DNA of 64,000 nucleotides from Williamwhitmania taraxaci (GTDB taxonomy: Bacteria; Bacteroidota; Bacteroidia; Bacteroidales; Williamwhitmaniaceae): positions 92,086 through 156,085 of the forward strand of contig NZ_FMYP01000001.1 of NCBI RefSeq assembly GCF_900096565.1, given 5' to 3'. Positions 34,338 to 44,266 of this stretch are shown here, piece after piece. Position 1 is the first letter of the stretch. Every line of letters begins with the position of its first letter. Below the pieces are notes generated by a model that saw only the letters and a list, made by a program, of their open reading frames with translations, was not told the origin of the DNA and searched no databases. The translations under genes and the position numbers were made by a program.

Positions 34338-34796
34338 CTATTTAGTTTTATGCTGAAGCTGTAGTCGTTCAAAAACAATTTTGTCGATTGGAAAAGTAAA
34401 CACGTCTGCCGAGAGATCTTTAATATTCACCCACCTAAATGATTGCTTGCCATCGGTTCCCAACTCAAAATCGAATGGAACTGTTGACGCAGTAAACTCT
34501 TTTTCGTTCTTCAAATTTGCGGTGTAATATATGCTCAGCAACTGCGCATTGTCGAAGAATTGTGCTTGTTGAAAGAAGTCTGTCGTATAAAAATGCTCAA
34601 CGTTTACGATTTCCATCCCCATCTCTTCCATAATCTCTCTTCGAAGGCATTCTATTGGTCCTTCACCAAACTCTAAACCACCTCCTGGAAACTTTGTCAT
34701 TGGCATTCCGAGTTGATACTCATCAGTAATAAGCACCTCTTCGGCAGAGTTGAACATTACCCCATAAACTCTAACCACCATGCGAGAGATTTTCAT
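34338..34796 (-). CDS. Nudix hydrolase
   Basis: The Nudix box is clear: GGGLEFGEGPIECLRREIMEEMG spans the GX5EX7REUXEEXGU pattern from about residue 37. Substrate is unknown. I use the ATG at 34796, which overlaps the miaA stop as ATGA and gives 152 residues; the longer frame would run 96 bases into miaA. The overlap indicates translational coupling with miaA. Confidence 0.88.
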   Translation of the reverse strand: MKISRMVVRVYGVMFNSAEEVLITDEYQLGMPMTKFPGGGLEFGEGPIECLRREIMEEMGMEIVNVEHFYTTDFFQQAQFFDNAQLLSIYYTANLKNEKEFTASTVPFDFELGTDGKQSFRWVNIKDLSADVFTFPIDKIVFERLQLQHKTK

Positions 34797-35713
34797 TTTA
34801 CAGGTATTCTTGCTGTTTTGGTATGTAAATATTCTGTAATTGCCTCCTCTTGAAGTGGCGAAAACCAAGGCATATCGTATTTTGAGAACCAAGTCAACTG
34901 GCGCTTGGCGTATCGGCGCGAATTGCGCTTTATAAGTTCGACGGCCTCATCCTGTGTTATTTTTCCATCGAAATGGTCGAAAAGTTCTTTATAGCCTACG
35001 GTGTTCAGTGCGTTGTTATGGCGCTGAGGGTATAGCGCCTTAGCCTCTTCGATTAATCCCTCATTTACCATCAGGTCTACACGCTGGTTGATGCGGCTGT
35101 ATAGGATTTCTCTTTCCATCGTTAAGCCAACCAAAACGCTTTCGAATGATCGTTCGTTGCTAAAGTTATTCCGTAACTTGCTGTACGGTATTCCTGCCGT
35201 GATGCATACCTCAAGTGCTCGTAGGATTCGCTTGGGGTTTTTGAGGTCAACCTGGCCGTAGAAATCAGGATCAAGTTCCTTAAGCAGCGCCGAAAGGCTT
35301 TCAATTCCTTCAGCCTGAAGTTTATCCATTAGGCTTTGGCGTACTTCTTCGCTGGGAACGGGAATGTTATCGATACCTTTTAAAACGGCATCAATGTAAA
35401 GCCCAGCACCACCAACCATAAGCACTATGGGGTGAACTTCGAAAAGTTCGTTCAGCAGATTTACTACCTCGAGTTCGAACATTCCGGCGGTGAATCTTTC
35501 GTGGATAGACTTGTTTTGAACGAAATAGTGTTGCACGCTAAGAAGTTGCTCCTCTGATGGAACCGCTGTACCAATTCGCATTTCTCGGTATACTTGGCGC
35601 GAATCAGCTGAAATGATGGGGCATCCTAACTTTTGGGCGAGCGCAATGCTGAGGTCGGTTTTTCCAACCGCCGTAGGCCCAACTAGAATAATGAGAATCC
35701 CCTTTTTTTGCAC
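34793..35713 (-). CDS. miaA: tRNA dimethylallyltransferase
   Basis: It adds an isoprenoid group to A37 of tRNAs reading UNN codons. The P-loop GPTAVGKTDLSIALA is at residues 12-26, followed by IISADSRQVYREMRIGTAVPS, GGAGLYIDAVLKGID, and the C-terminal YAKRQLTWF. Length of 306 residues is normal. In other bacteria MiaA modification affects reading of UNN codons, including Phe and Tyr codons, so tRNA modification status could feed into the aromatic leader; this is only a suggestion. The gene starts 17 bases after the PRiA4-fold gene. Confidence 0.96.
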   Translation of the reverse strand: MQKKGILIILVGPTAVGKTDLSIALAQKLGCPIISADSRQVYREMRIGTAVPSEEQLLSVQHYFVQNKSIHERFTAGMFELEVVNLLNELFEVHPIVLMVGGAGLYIDAVLKGIDNIPVPSEEVRQSLMDKLQAEGIESLSALLKELDPDFYGQVDLKNPKRILRALEVCITAGIPYSKLRNNFSNERSFESVLVGLTMEREILYSRINQRVDLMVNEGLIEEAKALYPQRHNNALNTVGYKELFDHFDGKITQDEAVELIKRNSRRYAKRQLTWFSKYDMPWFSPLQEEAITEYLHTKTARIPVK

Positions 35714-35730
35714 TGCTATGCTATCTTTTC

Positions 35731-36228
35731 TTATTCTACTACAGTATCATCTTCGTAGCTGTTGATGCCCTCAAAATCGGACATTGCATCGCCAAAGATA
35801 TTCGAACTGCTTCCGCCATCAACCTTGATTTGAACGGGTGGTTCCCCTTTCTCTAAAATGCAAGCAGGGAAATTTTTGGTTTCTGTTTCCTTGAATTTGC
35901 CTACGAGTTCGATAAATAGTGCCCGGTCGTTGAACATGTCGAACAGGTAAAGGATGCGCTGCTTTGGATCGGTTACAAATTCATCAATGGTGGCAACGTC
36001 CATAGGGGCGAGGGAAAGGTTATCTTCGTCCAGATCGAAAAGAGTAAGCTCTTTTACCATAATCCAACTTTGGTCGGTAATTTGAAAGCTGGCAATCTGG
36101 GCATTATCGTATTCAAGGTTTTTTTGAATTGCGAGATGGAAATCATAAAAGGTTTGAACCCCTTTAATTTCGAACTCTCTAACAAAACCCTCGACTTCGT
36201 TTGAGATGATCCGGAAACGGTATACCAT
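35731..36228 (-). CDS. PRiA4/TnpR-like fold protein (IS1096 passenger family)
   Basis: The ATG at 36228 gives 165 residues beginning MVYRFRIISNEVEGFVREFEI. The pattern, with TFYDFHLAIQKNLEYDNAQIASF, LAPMDVATIDEFVTDPKQRILYLFDMFNDRALFIELVGKF, fits the plasmid pRiA4b Orf3-like family also called IS1096 passenger TnpR. Despite the name, no mobile element is present, and the family is a stable chromosomal gene in many Bacteroidota. The C-terminus is acidic and Ser/Gly-rich. Function unknown. It lies 11 bases after the LuxC-type gene. Confidence 0.75.
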   Translation of the reverse strand: MVYRFRIISNEVEGFVREFEIKGVQTFYDFHLAIQKNLEYDNAQIASFQITDQSWIMVKELTLFDLDEDNLSLAPMDVATIDEFVTDPKQRILYLFDMFNDRALFIELVGKFKETETKNFPACILEKGEPPVQIKVDGGSSSNIFGDAMSDFEGINSYEDDTVVE

Positions 36229-36239
36229 TTTGTTATGTG

Positions 36240-37283
36240 TTATATGGTTTCTAAAAATTTCATAGTGTCGACACCGTCGGCAAAATCCCATAATTCGGGT
36301 TGCTGCGTCTGTCCAAAATTCACCCTTATAGGAACTTGCTCTATGTTACTTACTACGCATTGCAGCTGCTCAATGTTAAGGTTTAAAAACTGAATTATTT
36401 GTTCCAGTTCTTCATACTCTTCATAAAATAGCGTTGCAATGGGCGAGACAAAGGATGTGTCGCGCCTAAATAACATAAAACCGGTATCTAAGTGTGGCGC
36501 CAAGTCAATAAGCCAGAGTGCCCTATTGTAGCTGTAGTTGTTGGCATATTTACTGTGGTTTATAATGCCATTCCACGGCTCAATTGCCTCGAAAAGAGTT
36601 GCTAAATTATACCCTTTTGGCACAAATATCTTAGCTACATTGCGGCAGCCCAATCCAAAGTATTGGTAAATATCGTTGCCCAAAAGCGCAAGTTCTTCTT
36701 TCGATTCGTTGCCATTTAGAAGTGCTACCCCATTCCTGTTTTTTCGAATGATATGCGGATATTTGGCAAAATAATACTCAAAGTAGCGGGAAGAGTTATT
36801 ACTGCCAGTGGCGATGATCGCATCGAATTGGGTGAGCCGGTCTTCGGCTATGGTAACCATTCCTTTTAGGCTGGGCTCCAGCTGTTCAAGGATATTTATA
36901 ATCAAGGAGGTTAGGTCGGCATCTCGGCCCGAGAGTTTAATGAGCGCTCGATGACCACTAAATAGGCAACATAGGATATCGTGAAGACCAACAAAGGGAA
37001 TGTTGCCTGCCGAAATTATTCCAATTGTCTTTGTATTATGGTCGCCTTGGTTTTTATGGTATCGAGAGGTAAATTCCTCAATCTTTTCGGGCGTAAGTGC
37101 AACTCCCCAAGCACTGTAACATTTCAGAACATTTCCCCTTGTAAACCAAGGGTTTTTGAAAAAGCTATCTTCAGCGGCTTGAACCAATAGCTGTGCATTT
37201 TCCGAAATTGAATCGGAAGGAGAGGCAGCTTGGCTAAATGCAAGGCCTAAGTTAACAATGGCTTGGGAAATTTTGTTTTTCAT
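36240..37283 (-). CDS. Acyl-CoA reductase, LuxC family
   Basis: A 347-residue protein of the LuxC branch of the aldehyde dehydrogenase superfamily. Features include TKTIGIISAGNIPFVGLHDILCCLF, a nucleotide-binding region IIATGSNNSSRYFEYYFAKYPHI, RKNRNGVALLNG and the catalytic Cys in YFGLGCRNVAKIF. It would reduce an acyl-CoA to aldehyde. Natural substrate in Bacteroidota is unknown. A -7 element (TAAATTTG, 37307-37300) lies upstream. Confidence 0.85.
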   Translation of the reverse strand: MKNKISQAIVNLGLAFSQAASPSDSISENAQLLVQAAEDSFFKNPWFTRGNVLKCYSAWGVALTPEKIEEFTSRYHKNQGDHNTKTIGIISAGNIPFVGLHDILCCLFSGHRALIKLSGRDADLTSLIINILEQLEPSLKGMVTIAEDRLTQFDAIIATGSNNSSRYFEYYFAKYPHIIRKNRNGVALLNGNESKEELALLGNDIYQYFGLGCRNVAKIFVPKGYNLATLFEAIEPWNGIINHSKYANNYSYNRALWLIDLAPHLDTGFMLFRRDTSFVSPIATLFYEEYEELEQIIQFLNLNIEQLQCVVSNIEQVPIRVNFGQTQQPELWDFADGVDTMKFLETI

Positions 37284-37608
37284 TTTATACTACAAGCCGC
37301 AAATTTAGTAATTTTTATATCCCTTTGTTACCCGTTGTGGATGCTTTCACCATAATGTTACGAAGATGAAGTTTTTTTGGATGAGTGATTCATTTTTTGA
37401 ATTACCTCCACTGCTGTATCTCGGGGAAACGTATGACTAATTCATTCATTATGGGCGTTTTTTATTTTTGATTTAACTTTGTAGTTAGAGAAAATTACAT
37501 TTAAAACAGCAGTAATGGTTAAGCTTATATTAGGCTTGGTAGTCTATAGATTTTTGAAGGTGTGTAGTATTTGATTTGTTTGTTGTATTTTCGTAAAAAA
37601 GTGAAGAC
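37284..37608. other. Intergenic region between divergent luxC-type and permease genes
   Basis: 325 bases without a credible gene. It holds a minus-strand TAAATTTG (37307-37300) for the LuxC-type gene and a plus-strand TAACTTTG (37474-37481) for the permease gene, both matching TAnnTTTG. No repeat or hairpin stands out. Confidence 0.4.
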
Positions 37609-38853
37609 ATGAAGATAGGTGCCCTACTGAAAGAGAATTTCAGAATTTCCATACAATCCATTAGGACGAATTTACTGCGAACAAGCCTGACAACGCTAAT
37701 CATTGCCTTTGGTATTATGTCGTTGGTAGGTATTTTAACAGCCATTGAATCTATCAAGAACTCAATAACCAGTGAGTTTAGCAGTATGGGGGCAAATACC
37801 TTTTCCATCCAAAATAGGGATAATTTGTCGGAGGGAGGACGCCGAGGGCGAGCAAAGAATTTCACCAATATTACCTACCGGAGTGCGCAAGATTTTAAGG
37901 AACGGTATACATTTCCTTCCACGGTATCAATTTCGGTATATGCTTCTGGGGCTTCTACCATTAAGTGTGGTTCGAAAAAAACTAACCCCAACATAAGCGT
38001 GATGGGGGTCGATGAGAATTATCTCATCTCGTATGCAAAGGAGTTGGATCTTGGTCGGAATTTTACCGAACAGGAGGCGGAAGGCGGGCGGTATTTGGCT
38101 ATTATAGGCAAGGAGGTCGCCAATAAATTATTCGAAAATCATGAGGATCCAATTGGGAAATCTATTGTAGTTGGTTCGGGACGTTACAAGGTAGCTGGGG
38201 TTCTTAAAAGTAAGGGAACCGGATTTGGTGGCGGCGATGATCGAACAGTTTACCTTACAGTAAATAATGTTCGAAGCAACTTTAGTGCCCCTTGGCAAAG
38301 TTTTACCATTAACGTTAAACCTAGTTCAATTACAGTACTCGATGTGGCTTCCTCCGAAGCCGAAGGCGTTTTTCGCCAAGTGCGCGGGCTATCGGCTGCT
38401 GATAAGACTGATTTTACAATAGAAAAGAGCGATAGCCTAGCAAACATGCTTATTGAGAATATATCCTTTGTGACTATTGCGGCCATTCTTATTGGTATTA
38501 TTACCCTGCTCGGTGCTGCCATTGGATTGATGAATATCATGTTGGTTTCGGTCTCGGAGCGTACTCGCGAAATTGGCGTTCGTAAAGCCATTGGTGCTCG
38601 ATCGAAAACTATAAAGCAACAATTCTTATTTGAAACAATCTTTATTGGGCAAATGGGAGGTGTGCTTGGAATTATTCTTGGGGTAATTGTCGGCAATGTT
38701 ATGTCATTAATAACCGATAGCCCATTTGTTATTCCTTGGGCCTGGATGATGGTTGGCGTTATTGTTTGCTTTGGTGTGGGTATTATTTCTGGTTATTTTC
38801 CAGCTGTTAAGGCTTCGCGGCTCGATCCAATTGAGGCTTTACGTTACGAATAA
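37609..38853 (+). CDS. MacB-type ABC transporter permease
   Basis: A 414-residue membrane subunit. A first helix ([21 protein letters not shown]) leads into a MacB-type periplasmic domain (about residues 50-270), then three helices of an FtsX domain with the conserved [27 protein letters not shown]. Such permeases with one long periplasmic domain act in mechanotransmission or lipoprotein and peptide export. The ATPase partner is not adjacent. It stands alone between a divergent promoter region and a bidirectional terminator. Confidence 0.9.
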   Translation: MKIGALLKENFRISIQSIRTNLLRTSLTTLIIAFGIMSLVGILTAIESIKNSITSEFSSMGANTFSIQNRDNLSEGGRRGRAKNFTNITYRSAQDFKERYTFPSTVSISVYASGASTIKCGSKKTNPNISVMGVDENYLISYAKELDLGRNFTEQEAEGGRYLAIIGKEVANKLFENHEDPIGKSIVVGSGRYKVAGVLKSKGTGFGGGDDRTVYLTVNNVRSNFSAPWQSFTINVKPSSITVLDVASSEAEGVFRQVRGLSAADKTDFTIEKSDSLANMLIENISFVTIAAILIGIITLLGAAIGLMNIMLVSVSERTREIGVRKAIGARSKTIKQQFLFETIFIGQMGGVLGIILGVIVGNVMSLITDSPFVIPWAWMMVGVIVCFGVGIISGYFPAVKASRLDPIEALRYE

Positions 38854-39040
38854 TTCGCCGATATGGACTATCACTTCGGTGCCAATAGTTGCTATCATTT
38901 AAAGTATTTGGCTAGGTTAGTCTGGACTGCAAAACAATATCCTATAAATCAGGTCGCACCTTACTACTAGGAATTATAGTAATCATAAGAACCTTGTTCA
39001 TTCATTTATGGTCCTTCAATAGTTAAGAAAAGATTAAATA

Positions 39041-39080
39041 CAAAAGAGGCTGTCTGTAAAGGGACAGCCTCTTTTGTTTT
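39041..39080. terminator. Bidirectional terminator between permease and C25 protease genes
   Basis: CAAAAGAGGCUGUC (39041-39054) pairs with GACAGCCUCUUUUG (39063-39076), with a U-rich run after it on the plus strand and A-rich sequence before it. It serves the convergent permease and protease genes. Confidence 0.8.
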
Positions 39081-39100
39081 ATCTTAGTCTATGGTTCGAT

Positions 39101-42100
39101 TCATTGAATTATCAACTTTACGGTATGCCTTGTTCCTTCTATTACCAGGTGGGCAAGGTATATTCCAGGGTTGAGCATTGAAACATCGACTCTTTCCCCA
39201 TTGGCTATATTCCTCTTAATTACCTGCATCCCGGAAATATTGGTAATGGTTATGTTACCGGTTGATTCATTTTTCCACTCAACCGTAATTTCAGTAGTTG
39301 CCGGAATAGGGTAGATATTAATGCTTGAAATCTCATTTTTATCAATACCATTCCGAATGATGATTGCGGTTAACGTGATGTCTTGGTCAATAATTTCGAA
39401 GCTACCTTGGTAGGCGTTAAATCCATCAATCGAAACCGTGTAGTTGTAGTTTCCAGTATATAAGGTTGCAACTATTTTTCCTTCGGCATCAGTGCTGTAG
39501 TTTGTTGTATTGATGGTTACTGTTGCGTTGGTAACTGCTCTACTGCCAGATTCCTTCACCAAGATGGTTATATTGTGCTGTAACGGGGATAAATAGATAA
39601 TAATGGGTGATGCGGAAGAGAGTAGTATATCTTCATCAGGTTTTGCTATGTATCCGGCTGCACTTGCCGATACGGAATAGGTTCCTGTCGCGCTTATTAA
39701 ATGTGCAAATCCATCTGTTGCACTTACAAAAACCGATGGTCCTACGCTAACTATTCCTCCCTTAATCGGTTGACCATTTAATTCGTTCTCTATCTTAATC
39801 TTAATATGGTGAAGAGGTGTCAGTTCGGTAATTAATACATTACCTATCCCCGTGGTTGCAATAGTGCCTTGTTTATTAATAAATCCAGAGGATGTAATGC
39901 TCCAATCAGCGGAAGTTGCAGCTCCTAGATAGGCAATTGCTACTCCTAAGCTATTTGTTTTGAAAACGGTTCCATTTACAATTACGCTGGCCGGATAAAT
40001 AGGTGAGTTTGTCTCACTATTCTTAACTGTAATGGATAATGTTCGTTTTAATTCCATTACAAAAGATTGGCTTGTAACCGGTCCACTTACTACAACTACA
40101 TCTGTAGCAGTTGAATAACCTTCCTTTTCTAGCTTAAATTCAAATGTGCCATAAGGTAGGGAAAGCACTGTAACTCCCAATGAATTTGTGTGGTACATTA
40201 GTTTGCCCACAGTAAGAGTAGCGTCAGCAATTGGGTTCACTCCATCAGTAATTGTAAGCGATACTGCTGAAATACTGCCGGGTAACAAACATCCTATATC
40301 AGCTTTCCAACCTGCTGTTGCAACATATTCATCTGCAAATAGCTGAAATGTTAGCGCTCCCGATGCGTTGCTTGCAACTAAGTTTTGTAGCTTAGTTGGA
40401 ACCGTTTGGCTATTAAATGCACCAATTAATGTTGAGTGAGTGTTTGCACCATCCCAAACGTAGAGCGAATCGTATCCCAATTCTAATATAAGTTGAGTAA
40501 AGTTGGCAGTAACCATAGCGCCTGGTTTTGCAGGAAAAATGGTATATGTTTCTCTTGTATTGCTTGTATAGTCGTTGGCGGGACCTCCGCTGTCGAAGAA
40601 TTTACCATTACAGGTTATACTTGAGCCTTCTTTCATCAATAGGCTATCTGGCAATGCTGAGGTAGTAAATGAATTTACAGGGCAACCACCGCTCTCGCCT
40701 GCCTGGTTTTTTGATGATACTGTCCAGTAGAATGTTGTGTTGGGCTGCAAAGGAACACCTAATGTTGTTTTATCTGTTTTTGCAAATAGAGGTGGTGTTG
40801 CTTCGATTCCATAGAATACAGTGTATTCGTCGGCATTCTTTCCTATCCACGAAAGTTCTGGAATACGTTGGTTTTCAGCACCATTTACAGGTGAAACCAC
40901 CGTTGGGCATGCGGGTGCTGATGCGGGTGTAATACATAGAATATCTGCATCCCAGCCTTTTCCTGAAGACGAATATCCACTAGTAAATTTCAGGGTTAGG
41001 TATGAACTACTTGAAACTACTTCAAATGCGCTTTTACTGCCCGTGTAATTACCAACAATAGGAGATTTTTCGTTTGGCCCATCGTATATAATTAGGTTGT
41101 CGTTGGAGTCCGTCTCAAAGATGTTGAACTTTATTTTCACCCTCAGTGATGAGTCTGCTGCTGAAAGCTTTAGGGTGTAATCTTCGCCACTCTTGTAGTT
41201 GTCGTTAGGGCCACCAGTATCGAATAGCTTTTTGCTACACGCTACCACGGTTCCGTTTTGCATTAAAATGTAGTTTGATGCGCCTAGTGAAAATGCTGAC
41301 GAATCTACTGTTTGAATGCCGTTTGAACAAGCCGCTGAGGCCTTTATATATAACTTTTGACCATTAACGGCTGTTACTGGGGACGAATATTGAACTGCTA
41401 TTATTTTGGACTCGCCCGGATTTATTGTCTCTAGATTTATTGTTGTTGCCAGTATCTCAAGCAAGCTTGTGTTGGTTGAACCTAGCGTTAATGCTGGTGT
41501 TAATGCCGATGCGTGACCTTGGTTGCTTATGGTCACGTTTAAGGTTCCAATCTCTCCTGGTTCAATATTTCCGTTGTTGTTTCCGAACTCATCATCAACA
41601 GCTATGTCGGTAATCTTAATTACAGGTTTTTTAACAATCATAGTGTATGTTACCGTGTTGCTATAGCTATCAGCACCCGCAGTACCTGTAATTATCGCGG
41701 TGAATTTAATCGTGCTCAAATCTGGTAACTCGTTATTTACACGTATCTTAAATCCACTATTTATGGCAATAGGGTCAGCGCCAATGGCCGTAATAGTTTC
41801 AGTTGAATCAATAAGTGTAATTCGGCTGTCGTTTGTTCTAAGCTTAACGCCAACATTTGTTACCTGCATTGGGTTTGTCGATAAGTTCTTGAGCACCATG
41901 TTTAGGCTTTCTTCCGCTTTGGTTAGAAGAGCGCCAACTGGCGATAATGAAGATACAATTAAGAAGGGTTTGTCCGCAACAATTACAGGAATAGTGTCTA
42001 CATATGTTTTTAGATTGAACCCTGTAATCGTTAGTATCGCAGGATTCTGTGGTGATATAGAAGAAAATCCTAGCGAAGCAACACCGTTATTGACTTTGCT

Positions 42101-43960
42101 CGAAGCCAGAATGATTCCATCTTGCCACAGTGTGGCTATTGCACCATTTGCTGAGCAGCTAACATCAAAGGTGCTTTGAACTACAACTACTACACCTTCA
42201 TGCGATATGGCTGGTGCCGAAGGGCGTTTTGTTCTTACCATTAGGCTTGGGTCGCCAAATGTTGTCCAAAATTGTGTCATTTCGTATCCCACGGAGCCGT
42301 AGCTATCGTTCATTCCCATACATGCGTTGGCAACAATTCCTCCAAATGTTCTTCGTATGTTGTTTTGGTTGCTTTCAATAAGTATGTCTATCATATTGTC
42401 TTGCCCAGCCATTGGAGGGTTCCAATCTTGGTTGATGGTTGATGCCACAATATTTACTGTTCCAGTAGGCCCAGCTGCATTTGATGCTCTAGTGAATGCT
42501 TCTGCAAAGCATGTTTTACCAACAAAATTTCCATTTACGCATGCAACATCAAAAATAAATGGCCATTTATTATTGTTTGACAATGCGCTAGCTTCCGTAT
42601 TACCAAAATTCGTAGTAACCCAATAGGTGTCGGCACCATGTCCTACATAGTTAATCAATCCAACGCCATTGTTTATTTGCTGTGTAACTGTTGTGCTCGA
42701 AGCACCTGGGTCATATACTTGTGAAACAGCCGTGTAGCCGTATGTAATCAGCTTGGCACGGATATTCTCCATGTGAACCTTGTCTGATTCTCCCTTGTCA
42801 CCTATACTGCCACCTCCTTCAGCAGAGGCAATCCCCATTGCATTTTCAATCCAAGTGGCGCTTTCGTCAAGATTTTTCTCATAAGCAATAGTTCTGTTCA
42901 CCATTGTTGTTACATGGGCAACCGTTTCGGCCGAAAATCGACCTACCATTACTTCAGGGTAAGAATCGTCACCTTCAAGAAATCCATAGTAAGTGTCGGA
43001 ATCCCCATTTCCAGACGAAGTAGTTTGAGGTATTGATTTTGCAGGAATTTGTGCTGCATCGCCTACAAGCAATAGAAATGTTAATCCGTTTGTATGATAG
43101 TAGTTCGAAACGTAGGTCTTAAGTGCATCGGCTGATGTTGCTACTTGGCTGTAGTCCACCATCACCGTTTTTATGCCGCGTTGATTCTTCCAGTCCACAA
43201 AGGGTTGCATGGCGTTCATAAATGCTGGATGGCATACGATTAACATCGTTCCCTCATCCACCAGAGGAGTGTAGCGAAGGGCTTGAGTGCTATAGTTTAT
43301 AAATTGCGATTTATATACTTCACTAAACCCCTCATCACGAGTTGGCGATTTGGCTTGGGATTTTGTAACACCTGATTTAGTGTAGGTCACCTCAACGGTG
43401 ATGGACGTGTATATTCGAAGCGTTTTTTTAATAGGGTTATATTGAAGCGGGAATAGGTTAACGGAAACACCTTCGTACTGGCGTAGGATATAGGGTTTTC
43501 CTAATTCAGTAATCACCTTGGGATAAAACTCGTCCTTCTGGTAGGTTGGTCCATAAGTAAATGGAACTGTTGCTGGATCAATATCTCTGCTTATATTTCC
43601 TTTTGATGGCGCAATACTAATGTTTTCGATATCCCGAAAATTCGAGGACACAACTCTTACACTGGCTGTGCAGCCGTTTGGAATTATTACCGAACGCGTT
43701 ATTTTTGGTAATATTGGCGTACCTTTTTCCAGCGTATTTACCGCACCATCAATAAAGAAAATGGATGCTTCGCCTCGAGGTGTGGTTACCATTACCTGAT
43801 TCGAATTAGGAACATCAATGGTAATAATGGTGCTCGTTTCAGAACTCTTTTGCAACGACACTTTTGTGCGAGTAGGTTGAGCGCTTGTAGAAAGGAACAC
43901 CGCGATACCTACTGTGGCGATGGCAATGGTTCTTATCAAGGTTGTTGGGTTTGCGTTCAT
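39101..43960 (-). CDS. Secreted C25 (gingipain-family) cysteine protease with T9SS sorting tail
   Basis: A 1619-residue cell-surface or secreted protein. A signal peptide (about residues 1-27) precedes a gingipain-type propeptide, then the C25 catalytic domain. Catalytic His441 in NYVGHG and Cys474 in DVACVNGNF are 33 residues apart, as in RgpB. Beyond it are Ig-like regions, two CUB-like domains (from about 925 and 1105) separated by a fibronectin-like segment, and four carboxypeptidase-regulatory-like beta repeats (about 1220-1530). The C-terminal 75 residues (SSINIYPIPATTEITVEW, GMQVIKRNI, LNPGIYLAHLV) are a type A T9SS sorting domain. Specificity is unknown. Confidence 0.92.
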   Translation of the reverse strand: MNANPTTLIRTIAIATVGIAVFLSTSAQPTRTKVSLQKSSETSTIITIDVPNSNQVMVTTPRGEASIFFIDGAVNTLEKGTPILPKITRSVIIPNGCTASVRVVSSNFRDIENISIAPSKGNISRDIDPATVPFTYGPTYQKDEFYPKVITELGKPYILRQYEGVSVNLFPLQYNPIKKTLRIYTSITVEVTYTKSGVTKSQAKSPTRDEGFSEVYKSQFINYSTQALRYTPLVDEGTMLIVCHPAFMNAMQPFVDWKNQRGIKTVMVDYSQVATSADALKTYVSNYYHTNGLTFLLLVGDAAQIPAKSIPQTTSSGNGDSDTYYGFLEGDDSYPEVMVGRFSAETVAHVTTMVNRTIAYEKNLDESATWIENAMGIASAEGGGSIGDKGESDKVHMENIRAKLITYGYTAVSQVYDPGASSTTVTQQINNGVGLINYVGHGADTYWVTTNFGNTEASALSNNNKWPFIFDVACVNGNFVGKTCFAEAFTRASNAAGPTGTVNIVASTINQDWNPPMAGQDNMIDILIESNQNNIRRTFGGIVANACMGMNDSYGSVGYEMTQFWTTFGDPSLMVRTKRPSAPAISHEGVVVVVQSTFDVSCSANGAIATLWQDGIILASSKVNNGVASLGFSSISPQNPAILTITGFNLKTYVDTIPVIVADKPFLIVSSLSPVGALLTKAEESLNMVLKNLSTNPMQVTNVGVKLRTNDSRITLIDSTETITAIGADPIAINSGFKIRVNNELPDLSTIKFTAIITGTAGADSYSNTVTYTMIVKKPVIKITDIAVDDEFGNNNGNIEPGEIGTLNVTISNQGHASALTPALTLGSTNTSLLEILATTINLETINPGESKIIAVQYSSPVTAVNGQKLYIKASAACSNGIQTVDSSAFSLGASNYILMQNGTVVACSKKLFDTGGPNDNYKSGEDYTLKLSAADSSLRVKIKFNIFETDSNDNLIIYDGPNEKSPIVGNYTGSKSAFEVVSSSSYLTLKFTSGYSSSGKGWDADILCITPASAPACPTVVSPVNGAENQRIPELSWIGKNADEYTVFYGIEATPPLFAKTDKTTLGVPLQPNTTFYWTVSSKNQAGESGGCPVNSFTTSALPDSLLMKEGSSITCNGKFFDSGGPANDYTSNTRETYTIFPAKPGAMVTANFTQLILELGYDSLYVWDGANTHSTLIGAFNSQTVPTKLQNLVASNASGALTFQLFADEYVATAGWKADIGCLLPGSISAVSLTITDGVNPIADATLTVGKLMYHTNSLGVTVLSLPYGTFEFKLEKEGYSTATDVVVVSGPVTSQSFVMELKRTLSITVKNSETNSPIYPASVIVNGTVFKTNSLGVAIAYLGAATSADWSITSSGFINKQGTIATTGIGNVLITELTPLHHIKIKIENELNGQPIKGGIVSVGPSVFVSATDGFAHLISATGTYSVSASAAGYIAKPDEDILLSSASPIIIYLSPLQHNITILVKESGSRAVTNATVTINTTNYSTDAEGKIVATLYTGNYNYTVSIDGFNAYQGSFEIIDQDITLTAIIIRNGIDKNEISSINIYPIPATTEITVEWKNESTGNITITNISGMQVIKRNIANGERVDVSMLNPGIYLAHLVIEGTRHTVKLIIQ

Positions 43961-44197
43961 AACTCTCTGTTTTTGCTTGCGATTTTATGGCTTGCAATAT
44001 CATAAAAAAATAAAACTCTTTACTCTCTGTATAGAAAAACTTTGCGGTTGCTTCTTTCTATTATTGGCTACAACTTGCATCGAATTAGTTTTTCTAACAA
44101 CAGAAGTAGTGCATATGTTCTTTTTAGCTTGGCTTATTCGTTGCTCATTTTTACGTAGGTTGGCATTAAGAGTTCGAAACTGCTGGAGATAAACAAG

Positions 44198-44225
44198 AAA
44201 AGGGAGCTTTTTACGGCTCCCTTTT
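44198..44225. terminator. Second hairpin downstream of gapA
   Basis: AAAAGGGAGC (44198-44207) pairs with GCUCCCUUUU (44216-44225) around eight bases. It lies just beyond the gapA terminator and may be a back-up terminator. Confidence 0.5.
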
Positions 44226-44232
44226 GAACATT

Positions 44233-44260
44233 AAAAAACTCCCGATTTCGGGAGTCTTTT
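44233..44260 (-). terminator. Terminator after gapA
   Basis: Minus-strand ACUCCCG (44255-44249) pairs with CGGGAGU (44244-44238) around a four-base loop, followed by six U. It starts about 10 bases after the gapA stop. Confidence 0.8.
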
Positions 44261-44266
44261 ATGATA

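Larger units (their letters stand above)
43961..44266. other. Intergenic region between gapA and the C25 protease
   Basis: 306 bases without a credible gene. It contains two hairpins described separately, near the gapA end, and about 190 AT-rich bases ahead of the protease start where I see no full promoter match. Confidence 0.4.

Noticed and set aside
35731-36228. Possible mobile element because of the IS1096/TnpR family name
   Set aside because: No inverted repeats, target duplication or transposase nearby, and the family is a stable chromosomal gene in many Bacteroidota.
39092-39104. GGTTCGATTC resembling a tRNA T-loop
   Set aside because: No acceptor stem, anticodon arm or D arm can be built around it; it lies at the end of the protease gene.
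43914-44192. 92-codon plus-strand ORF with hydrophobic segments
   Set aside because: It begins inside the signal-peptide region of the C25 protease on the other strand and has no family features; composition reflects AT-rich sequence.
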